NCBI GenBank assembly: GCA_001970955.1
Contig: MPUH01000687.1
Location: 1 to 40,141 of the forward strand
Length of the DNA stretch: 40,141 nucleotides
From: Stentor coeruleus
Taxonomy: Eukaryota; Ciliophora; Heterotrichea; Heterotrichida; Stentoridae
Direction: 5' to 3'
Part shown: piece by piece, positions 28,322 to 38,581 of the stretch
How the letters are laid out: each line of letters opens with the position of its first letter
Numbering within the stretch: position 1 is the stretch's first letter
The notes under the pieces: model-generated
The model's input: the letters and a program-made list of their open reading frames with translations, nothing else
The model's database searches: none
What the model was told of the DNA's origin: nothing
Translations under genes and position numbers: made by a program

Positions 28322-31300
28322 CTAAAAGCAGACGCATACATCTTTTTCTTCATTAATCGGTATCTGGTTCAGCATTACCGTAGTTGATTTTTCATAGAAA
28401 TTTTTAATCTTTTCCTCATAATTAAGTTCAAAAATACTTTCCCAAGGTGTTTCCCAATTAAAATCATGCCATTTATTCACACTATTCTTCAACGAAGGAT
28501 GATCAGGTTTGGGATTCAAAATAATCTTACTGACTTCATTATAATATGCTATATCGCAAAATTTAACACCATGACGATGCATTTTAAGTGAATGATACCC
28601 AAAATGCCCATATTCAAGTTCACAAAACCCATGGCAATACATACATTTTTCATTACAAAAATGTTTAGTTCCATTTTGTTGCATGCTATGATTAAACCAT
28701 TTCCTCTCTTCTTTAAGGGCAAATTCTTTATTACGTTGTCCTCTTATTTTTTCATAAACAACAGTAAAATCACATATACCTTTACTAAGACACATTTTAT
28801 CTGTTGGATTATCATATGTTTCATCTTTATTATCACTATTCCAGTATTCAAAAGAATGATTGTCTTGAACATAAATTTGAGGTAAAATTGTTTTGATTAT
28901 TTGGTTAAGCTGTTCTCCTTCCCATCTATTAGGAAATTCGAGAATTTTAATCAAAACCCTTGAACACTCTGCTTTGAATTCGGATTGGTTTTTTGATACC
29001 AAAGCAAAATGCCCATATTTTTTAGTCATAAAAAGCTCGCTTTCGGTAAATGATGACATTTCATATGATTTTGACACTGGATAGATACCTAAAAATATAG
29101 AAAAATCATAAAGTTTAGGATCATTTATACGTTTTGTGCAAAATGATACTTGGGCAACTAAGTTCCTGATATATTTTTTTTCTTTTGGGTCGATTGTTAT
29201 AAGAATTAAGTCAGAAATTGATGTGACAAACTCTAAAAATTTAGCTGTGTCTTGGCTTAGTCGATCAAGAGTGATTTTCCCTGAAACAACAAGAATCCTT
29301 TTTTTATTTATTTCACAGAGTTGAATATAAGCTGATTTTTTTTTATAAAGTGAAGCTGTGGTTCCAAATAAAGATTCGATTAAAGTTATGTTAGTTTCAT
29401 GATCATTTGATAAAAATGAAACGACAAGAACATTTTCATATGATTTAAGAATTTCTTCTAATGTTCCAAGTGAGATTTCTTCCATAATGCTTTTGACAAG
29501 CTTTTTAGGAATGCTTTTATTTAATATTTTATCAATAACATCAGGGAAAATAGTAAATTTATCAACTGAAGCAATCTCACAAGGCATCAATATAGATAAT
29601 GATAATAAAAAATCTCTAGTATTATAAGAATTTAGTTTGAAATTTGTATCAAATTTATCAATAATTCCTTTGAGCTGAAAAGTTTTATTAACAGAAAGAG
29701 TTCTGTAGTATTTTTCTATTTGTTCTAAATACCCAGAGCTATTTACACTAAAATGTACATATTTGCATTTAGGTTTTTCTCTTCTTTGTAATTTCATAGC
29801 ATTGCCAATAATATCCAAAATAGGATTACCAATTAAATTCTCAGCACCTCTTAACGTTGTTGTATCAACTTTAGCTAATTTATAAACTCGGTTTTCTTCT
29901 TTTTGGCATACAACCAAGTTCATATTGTTATTCNACATACAACTAAGTTCATATTGTTATTCACATTAATAAAAATCATTTTCTTGATTAAAAAACTTTT
30001 TTCTGGAATTTTAACAAGACTTAATGTGCTAAATTCTATAACAGTTATATATTGTTCTGTTAATAAAGCTANGCATACAACCAAGTTCATATTGTTATTC
30101 ACATTAATAAAAATCATTTTCTTGATTAAAAAACTTTTTTCTGGGATTTTAACAAGACTTAATGTGCTAAATTCTATAACAGTTATATATTGTTCTGTTA
30201 ATAAAGCTATGAATTTCTCTGATTTACATACTGAAAGCATGAGAAATTGTTCATCAGAACATGAAGTGTTTATAGAAAAACTACTCAAATCAAAATGCGT
30301 AGGGATATGGTTTTTATTTATTTCATAACACATTAAAGCATTATTTTGATTAATAATCAGCATTTTATGTGACTTACGCAGAAAATATGAGCATTTTATT
30401 TGTGAATCCTGTTCCATAACTATTGTCTCAGTAGGGATAAGTTTGCTATGTTCAATTGTATAGAAATGGATTTTTTGATTTCTATGAGCGATAAGAATTA
30501 CTGTAGTCATCGAAGAATTATCAACTATTTCTACATCTATCTGATGTAAAGTTAATGCAGGTTTAGGGTATTTTTCATTGACAATATAAAATGAACTTGT
30601 TCCTTTTTTTGAATCCTCAAAAAGAACTAATAGATTTTCACTATCTAACTCAACTGTTGATTTATGCACACCAATTGATTTATTAAAACAAAGGACGTAT
30701 TTGTAAATTTCTTCATTACATTGTATTATTTCATTATCATTTTGTTTTATTTTAAATCTGAATATAGCGATCATTTTTTCAATTATGTAGTCTTCAAGTT
30801 TACTCATGATTTTTATTGCTTCATCTTGAGCTTCTTTTACAATGTCGTTAATTCTTGATTCAGCTTCGATCCATCTTTTGTTGATTATTGAAAAGATGAT
30901 TTTATCATTTTCAATATTCTCGCAAAGAAAAGGCTTGATTAACTTTTGAGACTGTTTTAAGATATAGTCAAATGAGATTTTGCCTTTATATTCGATTATT
31001 TTATGCTTAAATCTTTCTATCCCATCTGTAAAGCTTGAAGCGTTTATTATGCCTTGAGTATTTTGGTTGATGCTTATGATATTGTTTATGCTGCTGTTTA
31101 GTAAATCTTGCACTATTTCTTCATGCATCTTGAGTAAATTTATTGAAATTTCAGATTTTTCATTAATTATTATATTAGAAATTGAATCTTTAATGTTTAG
31201 CATTATATCAGTTGGTAGCATAATATATTCTTGAGCTTTACTAATACATGAATTGAAATTATCTTGAAAACTATTGCTATCAGAAAAATCTATATACCCA

Positions 31301-31944
31301 TTCAATTGAGTAAGTAAATATCCAGTAATTATTTGTCTCATTTCAGCTTTAGCATTAGGATTAGCAGGAAGACTTTGAGTTTTATAGGCACAATTTTCTC
31401 CCCAAGCGCATTCAATAGGATCATTTAAATTATGACTCAAATCACTTTTCTCAAAAATATACTTATACTTCTGTGTAACTTCCTTAGAAATATGCTGATA
31501 TTTTAATATAAACGGGTTTTTTATAGCAGAAGCCTCACTGTAATACCAATTTTGAACAATTTGATCAGCTATACAAGGAATGACTGTTTCACACAAAGAA
31601 ATTAAAATATTCACATAAAAAGTTCCTGAGCCTTTTGGGTCTATAGGTTTTTTAAGCCAATTATTTATATTATCCGATGAATAAACCAATGCGCATCTAG
31701 CATTTACCTTATTAAAAATCAAACTTAAAGCTGAACCTTGTGGTAATTTAGGGCAAGGCATACAAAAATATCCACCCACAGCATCACTACAAGAGACTAA
31801 ATCGCCATAAAACCCAATTATCGAGAAGAGATTTGGGAAGCTTTTATCAGATAATTTTCTTATTGAACTTGAAGTATCAAAAGGACTACTGCTCAAATGG
31901 ATTATATCCAACTCGCTAGGATTGCTTGAATTACTACTTTCCAT
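28322..31944 (-). CDS. Large protein with degenerate GTPase domain and C-terminal Cys/His cluster
   Basis: One gene, split on paper by an assembly duplication (Ns at 29934 and 30072). Removing the 167 extra bases 29906-30072 leaves 3456 nt, 1151 residues plus TAG. The N-terminal half (about 1-620) is helical with a beta-propeller-like strand-rich stretch at about 450-620. A domain at about 780-930 has the layout of the G domain of large VLIG/GBP/RHD3-type GTPases (VLVVSFL, then ...LIESLFGT, then a strand SDLILITIDP). The phosphate-binding loop, however, is SNDHETNITL, without GxxxxGK[ST]. The end (about 1038-1073) has HFC...C..C...C.....H...H....H.H....C, like the zinc-binding cluster at the tail of such proteins in protists and fungi. 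Nucleotide binding is unlikely. Function is unknown. Confidence 0.8.
29906..30211. repeat. Assembly duplication inside the large GTPase-like gene
   Basis: A contig-sized piece (29935-30071) duplicates 30073-30211, and the stretch 29906-29933 matches the start of both. Single Ns lie at the two joins. The copies differ in at least two bases (caaccaag/caactaag and gggatt/ggaatt), so they may be two alleles. The direct repeat causes the apparent break in the gene. Confidence 0.9.
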
Positions 31945-32099
31945 TTATAATTTATAGACTATTAAAATATTGTATTTCAAGTCTTGTTAAAAGCTGGGAC
32001 ATACCTAAGTTCTTTCATATCCCTAAGTACTTCACTTATATATATACGAGCATATTTTTTATTAACTTTTTTAACTTCCAATCGAGATCTGTTTATGAA

Positions 32100-32642
32100 T
32101 TACTCTAGATTTTCTTCAGGATCATCAGTTATTGTTTTGATGTTTTTTTTAAGTTTTCTGATTCGTTTTTGTTCTTGTTGGACTACAAAATTCTTAGTTG
32201 GTAGTATTGTTGAACATGAACGGATTAGTTTATCGTAAGATTTCATTATAGGAGAACCTGAAAGTCTTTGTAAAGTATAAAGTCTGTTTCCGGTTATTGG
32301 AGGCTTAGATTGGGTTTCTGGTATTTGAAGCTGAGATACTTTAAGAGGACTTAGGCTTGTATTTGCTGTACGAGTTTTTTTTATAGGAGATGCACTTGAT
32401 GGTTTAGGGGGAACGAATTCTGTTGGAGGTAAGAACATTGCTTGTTTATATGGACTTACGACAATTTTTTTAGAATTTTTAAACTTTTTTGCTATTATCA
32501 GTTCTCCGTTAGCTATTTTTGGGTCTAAACAAGAAAACAATTGTCTTTCTGATGAGTGTCGCGGCTCAAATTTTTTAAGCAAACTTGTCACCTTTTTGTC
32601 TAGATTAGACCTAGATTTGTATTTTGGGGTTTGATTCTTCAT
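32100..32642 (-). CDS. Basic, disordered hypothetical protein
   Basis: The 180-residue protein is rich in Lys, Ser and Pro (FVPPKPSSASPIKKTRTANT and similar), with several SP/TP sites, so it is probably disordered and phosphorylated. A short, strongly basic helix (QEQKRIRKLKKNIK, about 156-169) is near the C-terminus. No domain is recognised. The composition resembles small cytoskeletal or nuclear proteins of ciliates. Start at 32642, stop TAA; same strand as the next gene downstream. Confidence 0.7.
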   Translation of the reverse strand: MKNQTPKYKSRSNLDKKVTSLLKKFEPRHSSERQLFSCLDPKIANGELIIAKKFKNSKKIVVSPYKQAMFLPPTEFVPPKPSSASPIKKTRTANTSLSPLKVSQLQIPETQSKPPITGNRLYTLQRLSGSPIMKSYDKLIRSCSTILPTKNFVVQQEQKRIRKLKKNIKTITDDPEENLE

Positions 32643-33076
32643 AGGCGAAAATATTAATATTGAATTTCTTATAATTTTGGTATTTTAAAATGATTTTAGA
32701 CTAGTTATTAAGAATATTATTTATATGAGTTAAGGGTTTTAATGCTAGGAAAAAATATGTGATTTTATTAGTTTTGTATTATATATGATGAGACTAGTAT
32801 GATTTTAATTAGTTAGTTAGTTAGAAAATATATCGTTCACAGTCGTTAACTCTGTATTAATCAATTTTTAGTTGTTTTCTCTTGTTGTCAATGTTTTCTA
32901 CGAGGTTTTTTATGATGTTGTCTACTTTTCTTTTGGTTTTATTACTCTTTTCTCTTATACATTTTTCAAACTTTTTACCACTAGTATGATTTTAATGGAT
33001 TGATTATCGGATGATTTACTTTAAGTTTTTACAACATATGATATTAGGATATATCTAATTTTTATTTATTATATAT
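32643..33076. other. Divergent spacer, nothing recognised
   Basis: 434 bp between the basic hypothetical gene (-) and the sugar transporter gene (+). It includes a short TTAG microsatellite (about 32810-32822). No gene or RNA seen. Confidence 0.5.
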
Positions 33077-34527
33077 ATGCAAAACATTGAATACAAGCCT
33101 TCAAAAGTATGGGAGTTATGCATAAAACTAGCAATTTCACCTTATATTTACAGTTTCGGTCTTCTTGCTTTAAATTCTTCAATCTCCAACCTAAANATAT
33201 TTACAGTTTCGGTCTTCTTGCTTTAAATTCTTCAATCTCCAACCTAAATGAAACCTTAGGTTGGGAAGGGTCTTATCTTTATCTATCTATTTTCAATACT
33301 TTATACCCAGGAGGTGCAGCTATCGGAGCATTCTCAGGAGCAGAGTTAGGAAAACGATACGGCAAAAGAAAAGTTCTCTTACATTGCAGTCAAATATATA
33401 TTCTATTTTCCCTAATTTGCTCAATACCAACAAATCTAACTTTTGGTATAGGACGATTTTTCACAGGACTAATCGGAGGGATAACAATGGGAATCAGTCC
33501 TTCCTTTATCAATGAAATGACTCCCGACAAAATGACTGGTCAAGTAGGTACATTGATACAACAAGCTGGTAATACAGCTTTTATCACTTCATATATTTTG
33601 GGTTTATCTATGCCTATAAGTGACTTAGAATCTAATCCTTATAATTATTTATGGATGGTTATGATTATTTTCCCATCAATATTATGTTTGTATCAAATAT
33701 ACTTTTTAACCAAAGTATTTCCTTATGAATCCCCAGCTTGGTTACTTGCAAATAGTTTTCATGACAAAGCTTTAGAAACTTTTTCTTATGTTTATTATCC
33801 TGAATATTCTTATAAAGGGATTGAAAGATTAATCCCTCCTGAGACTTTTTCTGATAACGATCGTTTGATAAATGTTTATAATTCAACTTATAAAGATGTA
33901 CTTTGCAAGAGAAAATTTAGGAAAATGCTTAGAATTTCATTGGTTTTGAATATCGGCCAACAGACTTCAGGAAGTATGATGATGAGGATTTATGCAACAA
34001 AAATATTTGAGGATATTGGAGGAGGAAAACGTTTTGCCCAAATTTTTACAGTTATTGCTGGAGCGGTATCACTTACAGGTAGTATTTCTACAATATTTTT
34101 GTTAAAAAAGTTTGGGAGAAAAAAATTATTGATTATTGGGCAAATTGGCATGAGTCTTATATTTTTATCTTTAGCTCTATTAGAAGATTATACCCAATTT
34201 TCTCCTGAAGTTAAAGCAATGTTTATTTTTATTTATTTTGGTTTCTTGTCAATATCACTTGGGCCAACTTTCTGGGCATATATAGGAGAAGTATGTAATG
34301 ATAAATGTATAGGTATTGGATTTTCTTTAAATTTAATATCTGTAATGATATTAAGTTTTGTATATCCAATAGCCCAAGCAAACCTAGGTGTATCTTTCTG
34401 TTTTTATGGGCTAAGTTTAATGTGTTTTTGCCTTCTGATCTATGAAATCATTGAAATATTCGAAACTAAAGGCTTATCTAAACAGGAAATACAACTTAAA
34501 GTTCTTCTCCTTTCTACAAATGAATAG
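33077..34527 (+). CDS. MFS sugar porter
   Basis: Predicted 12-helix membrane transporter of the sugar-porter branch of the major facilitator superfamily. A 52-base duplication (33144-33195 against 33197-33248, with N33196 between) breaks the frame. Removing it and the N gives an exact 1398 nt, 465 residues plus TAG, starting at ATG 33077 (MQNIEYKPSK). The ATG at 33109 lies in a different frame and is not the start. Hallmarks: the helix 2-3 loop ELGKRYGKRK, GRFFTGLIGGITMGISPSFI, the helix 5 and 7 region LNIGQQTSG, the helix 8-9 loop KKFGRKKLL, and FETKGLS near the C-terminus, corresponding to the PETKG motif. The substrate is not determinable. Confidence 0.9.
33144..33248. repeat. 52-bp assembly duplication around N33196
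   Basis: Perfect direct repeat of 52 bases inside the sugar porter gene, separated only by the N. Unmerged overlapping contig ends are the simplest explanation. Confidence 0.92.
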
Positions 34528-34812
34528 ATTCATAAGATCTTTACTATTTTATTTAGTTTAAAGTTATCTTAATACCCTATATCATTTTTAAATCTAATAC
34601 AAACTTATACATTCTAAAGATCCAAACTTAAAAAAAATATCTTCTTTTCACATGATTTCTTTTAATTTATCTATAAAAACCATTCTTTTCTATACAACAA
34701 ACTCATTCCTCCCTTTATCTAAAAAATAGTCCAACAATTTTCCCTAATAAATCCATTCAAAACTATATAAACTTTTTCTATATAAACAAGAATTAAAAGG
34801 CAAATTTTTTTT
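34528..34812. other. Spacer, nothing recognised
   Basis: AT-rich 285 bp between the 3' ends of the sugar porter gene and the ubiquitin-like pseudogene. Confidence 0.4.
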
Positions 34813-35038
34813 TTATCTTAACTGAAGAACCATATGAATTACTGCTCCAGCCTTTAAATTGTACTCACTAAGTCGACTTTCATCATTTAATTGTCTTCCA
34901 CCATATATCCAGTCTGATCTGTTCTATTGAAATCCCTTCTTTTTCTTGTAATGCTTGTTTAACTTGGGCAACCGTGTTATCAAGCTCAAAGTTCATAGGT
35001 TGTTTCTTCCCAGTCAATGTCTTGACTATAATTTGCAT
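34813..35038 (-). pseudogene. Frameshifted ubiquitin-like gene lacking the terminal Gly-Gly
   Basis: From ATG at 35038 the frame starts MQIIVKTLTGKKQPMNFELD and goes on with VKQALQEKEGISIEQIRL, the ubiquitin/NEDD8 fold (compare KTLTGK and EKEGI...Q.RL). An extra base at about 34907-34912 then shifts the frame. In the next frame it resumes as IYGGRQLNDESRLSEYNLKA and ends AVIHMVLQLR then TAA, that is, just before the Gly-Gly expected after LR. The span of 226 nt is 3n+1, consistent with a single inserted base. No 15-nt intron fits. It may be a pseudogene, or a live non-conjugated ubiquitin-like protein carrying a sequencing error. Confidence 0.78.
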
Positions 35039-35928
35039 ATTATAATATAATAATTTAAGTTTTTAAAGCTAATTTTATATTAGGATTGTTGAGTTTTTAA
35101 GATAAAGTTGTTTAAGAATTTAGTTTAGAGTTTAGGATATATTTTTTTTGTTTCAAATTGGAAAACTTATAGCTTGATGATGAAAATTGTAATTGGAAAG
35201 ACTTAAGATAAACTTGAAAATATGGATTTAAGGAAACTAAAGTAACAACTGAAATTTTGTATTGTGGCAATAGGTATTAATAAATGGATGGGAAAAAACT
35301 GGTAATTTGGTTTTTGGCAAATTCATAGCAAGTTATTATATTGAAACCTTAAAAAATTGAGAAAAATAGTAAGACAAATTCAAAATAAGTGTTATTTTTA
35401 ATAAGATATAAGAATTACAACCTTTTTTTTGATTAAAACAGAGTTTCCCAATTGTGAAAATTTATGCCATAAGAGCAATCTTTGTAGATCAAAATATCTC
35501 ATCAAATTAATAAGTTTACGCCTAAAAAACACTTATTCTCAATTAATCAAACCTTAAAAATAATACAAACTTCCATCTACATACTTTTCATTTGAAACTC
35601 TAAATAATTATATAAATCTAAAACCTTCCAACTAAATTATATATAAATAAAAGTTCTAATATCCTAATTTACACTACTTCCCAAAATCCAAAACCCAAAA
35701 AATAAATCCATAATCTAAACTTCTAATCCAATCCCTAAGTTTATTTCTACCATTAACTAAAGTTTATAATTATTTCAACAATCAAATTTTTTTAAGCTAG
35801 ATAAAGTTATGCAAGCATCAAAACCAACATATTCACTTATCATAAAGACTTACTCATAATCAAATAAAAATTTCTAGCCAACCAATATACTAAGTGTGAA
35901 ATCCCGGCATTTATAGTTTTATTGGAAC
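35039..35928. other. 890-bp gene-free region
   Basis: AT-rich DNA upstream of the six-finger C2H2 gene. No gene or RNA recognised on either strand. Confidence 0.5.
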
Positions 35929-36672
35929 ATGCTGACTTGTCAAGAGGATTCAAATATTATAACCCCTATCAAAAAGCTAAAGCATGACGATGTGAGCACT
36001 GAAAAAGTTGAAGGACATTCGAGCTTCTCGCTTTATTGCCAACAATGCTCAAACTTAATTACTATTCCTGTGTCAACTATATTCACAGTGCCAGCAATAG
36101 CAGTTTCTCCATCTGAAATCACTCAGCCTGTGACTCCTGAGATAAATCCTCATAAAAAAATCTACAATTGCGAAGAGTGTGGTAAACTGTATTCAAGGCC
36201 ATCAACACTGAAAACGCACATGCGAAAACATACCGGGGAGAAACCTTATGAGTGTGAGATATGCATGAAAGCCTTTACTGAAAAAGGTAACCTTAAAACC
36301 CATCAGCGAATTCATTCAGGAGAAAAACCTTTCGAATGCAGTATTTGTAATAAAAAATTTACAACTCAAGGCCATTTAACAGACCATAACAGAAGTCACA
36401 CAAATTCAAGACCTTTTGCCTGTGAATGTGGAGCAACATTCATGAGATCAAGTACTTTAAAAATACATAAAAGAAGACATACAGGAGAAAAGCCTTATAT
36501 TTGTGACCAGTGTGGGAAAAGTTTTAGTGAGTCTGGAAATCTAAAAACCCATATAAGAATCCATACTGGAGAAAGACCTTATAAATGTTCTGTTGAGAAT
36601 TGTGGCAAAGCTTTTAAAACACGAGGACATTTACTTGATCATATGAATACCAAACAGCATAAAGCTGATTAG
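35929..36672 (+). CDS. Six-finger C2H2 zinc-finger protein
   Basis: The 247-residue protein has an about 80-residue N-terminal region with an isolated Cys pair (YCQQCSN, about 32-38), then six tandem TFIIIA-type fingers (about 81-244) linked by HTGEKPY-type linkers. Fingers 1-3, 5 and 6 keep C2H2 ligands: for example, finger 2 is YECEICMKAF..NLKTHQRIH. Finger 4 (FACECGATF) has a CxC pair instead of CxxC, so one residue is missing between the cysteines; the other residues of the finger are intact. The last finger has CX4C spacing and a final HX4H pair. Probably a nuclear sequence-specific DNA-binding protein. Stop TAG. Confidence 0.92.
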   Translation: MLTCQEDSNIITPIKKLKHDDVSTEKVEGHSSFSLYCQQCSNLITIPVSTIFTVPAIAVSPSEITQPVTPEINPHKKIYNCEECGKLYSRPSTLKTHMRKHTGEKPYECEICMKAFTEKGNLKTHQRIHSGEKPFECSICNKKFTTQGHLTDHNRSHTNSRPFACECGATFMRSSTLKIHKRRHTGEKPYICDQCGKSFSESGNLKTHIRIHTGERPYKCSVENCGKAFKTRGHLLDHMNTKQHKAD

Positions 36673-36709
36673 AATAATATAGATTTCTCTATAGTAAATT
36701 TCTTAACAT

Positions 36710-37018
36710 TTATTTATGAATTTGCACTTTACTAGGAAAAGAGTCTAAAAGAAGTTTTTCTCCAATTCGTCGATTGTTAATTAGAATTGATTTGGAGCAG
36801 TCTAATTGATTGTTTTTTGGACTTGAAGTTTTTTCTAAGGGAATCAGCATTTCATGAGAGGCTCGCACGCATTTGGGACTTGAAAACCCGCATTTATTGA
36901 AATTTATTCTTTCATTGCTTCTTGTTGTTAATGATCGCTTGGTCATGGGTGATAAATACGATGCTTTAGGTGAAACTGACTCTATTGGAAGTCTGAGCCT
37001 AGGCAATTTCCCTTCCAT
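36710..37018 (-). CDS. Small hypothetical protein, Ser/Lys/Arg-rich
   Basis: The 102-residue basic, Ser-Pro-rich frame (RLPIESVSPKASYLSPMTKR near the N-terminus) has no recognised domain. It is convergent with the zinc-finger gene, 37 bp from its stop. The composition, with SP sites and many Ser/Arg/Lys, resembles other small disordered proteins of this window. Stop TAA. The start has only moderate support; it is a plausible small gene. Confidence 0.5.
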   Translation of the reverse strand: MEGKLPRLRLPIESVSPKASYLSPMTKRSLTTRSNERINFNKCGFSSPKCVRASHEMLIPLEKTSSPKNNQLDCSKSILINNRRIGEKLLLDSFPSKVQIHK

Positions 37019-37165
37019 AATAATATTTTATTATTTCCAAAAGATCTTAAACCATAACATGGACTTTAAAAAGTAAATTAAAAAACTCAAATTAAAGTCT
37101 TTTCTATTTAAACTTGTTTTTTTTTTATTAGAAATCTTTAATTAATAATCTACTCTACTCATACC

Positions 37166-38581
37166 TTAAATGTAAATCGGGCTTTTGGTTTTTCTAATAC
37201 TACGTCTATATGATGACATTTCTGATTTCTGACCTGAAAAAGACATTAAACGTTGGCTTTGGGAGTTTATTTTCAGCCTGCTTATGAGGATTTTATTTCT
37301 TATTCGGTTTTCTTCGTCAGTAAGAAAGTTCATAAATGTCTGTTCATAACGCCTTTTAAAATACCCTTGTGAGTTTGCCCCAGACAGTTTCTGATTTTTA
37401 AGCTCTTGTTCTTGTTCTGACTCTGAACTTTCTTGAAGTATATCTTTCTCAGTTGTAGGAGAATTTAACTGTAAATCTATTGTATTATATTGAACTTCAT
37501 TAGCTTGATTATCTTTAAGCCATACTCTCGGCCTAGTTTTTTCAACATAATACAACAAATCATTGATACTATTAAAGCATTTTTTCGGTAAAGACTCTTT
37601 TGAAGTTTTCAATGAATTCATTTGAAAAGCTTTTCTTTTATTAACCTTATCAGCGCTTTCAATTTCTTCTCTTTTACATCTAATAATCTCTAAAGCTTCT
37701 TGTGTTTTTCTTTCCCTATCAAAAGTTTTAGCTATCATTTCTAAGAAAACATCTGAATTCTCTGATGTGCTTTTTTTCAATGGAAACTTATAATTAATAT
37801 CTTTTTTTCTTTGGTCTTTTTCATGAACTATTTTTATTTGCCCATAAACTGCATCAGGTTCTTCACTTAATTCTTCACTACTGTCTTCTTGGGTTTTTAA
37901 TGTCACTGCCCTTCCACTTCGTCTTTTAAAGCATTCTTGTCCAGCGCTAGTATCACTAAGAACAAGTTCTTTTACTTTGATTATATGAAATTGACCGTTT
38001 ATATCAGCTATCAGGTCTATTTTTAGGGATTTTATGTATTTTAGATAGTGTTTTAGGATTAAATCTGATAAATAAACTATCAGACTATGTGCTCTTTCAC
38101 AAATAACTGGGTCTTTGATTTCTTCATTTGAATCTTTTGACAATTTCCCATAAGTTAAAGTATTATGAAGTTCACCGTTGTTGTTTAAAGCTGATATCCT
38201 GTATATGTTATGATAATTTGCAGAGGATGGAAGAGCTAAATGGATACTTCTTACTTGAAGCCCATGTAATTGGTTTCCTGCTAATTCTATTGCTTCTTTT
38301 GCATTAACAATTTTAATTCCTTTTCGATGATAGAGATAGCATATTATTTTATCTGGATTATACTTCTCTAAAATTAACACCCGTTGATTAAGGAAGTAGT
38401 TTAGAAGATGTTTTGTTCTAGGACTCCCATTAATTGGCTTTTTACAAACTATACCCATTGGATCTGAATAGAACCAATTTAGTAATTTGCTTCCACGACA
38501 GATCCCGGTTTCTAAAATTTTCAAAGGGATCTTGTTGTTGCTCATTTCAGTCAATAGCCATGTATAACTCTTATCTTCCAT
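37166..38581 (-). CDS. Hypothetical protein with folded N-terminal half and charged tail
   Basis: The 471-residue protein has an N-terminal half (about 1-225) with mixed helix/strand texture, including LKILETGICRGSKLLNWF, a strand pair KIICYLYHRKGIKIV, and the segment IDLIADINGQFHIIKVKELV (about 195-214). The last is like ciliate proteins in which a 'D.NG..' strand precedes a Cys-rich or charged tail. The second half (about 225-471) is charged and Ser/Glu-rich with a probable coiled coil (REEIESADKVNKRKAF region). No family assigned. Stop TAA; start at 38581. Confidence 0.75.
   Translation of the reverse strand: MEDKSYTWLLTEMSNNKIPLKILETGICRGSKLLNWFYSDPMGIVCKKPINGSPRTKHLLNYFLNQRVLILEKYNPDKIICYLYHRKGIKIVNAKEAIELAGNQLHGLQVRSIHLALPSSANYHNIYRISALNNNGELHNTLTYGKLSKDSNEEIKDPVICERAHSLIVYLSDLILKHYLKYIKSLKIDLIADINGQFHIIKVKELVLSDTSAGQECFKRRSGRAVTLKTQEDSSEELSEEPDAVYGQIKIVHEKDQRKKDINYKFPLKKSTSENSDVFLEMIAKTFDRERKTQEALEIIRCKREEIESADKVNKRKAFQMNSLKTSKESLPKKCFNSINDLLYYVEKTRPRVWLKDNQANEVQYNTIDLQLNSPTTEKDILQESSESEQEQELKNQKLSGANSQGYFKRRYEQTFMNFLTDEENRIRNKILISRLKINSQSQRLMSFSGQKSEMSSYRRSIRKTKSPIYI

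Noticed and set aside
28592..29324. Plus-strand open frames opposite the large GTPase-like gene
   Set aside because: They are antisense shadows of a well-supported minus-strand frame and have no recognisable motifs.
33109..33195. ATG at 33109 as start of the sugar porter
   Set aside because: It is in a different frame from the gene and joins only through the N. ATG 33077 is in frame once the duplicated 52 bases and the N are removed.
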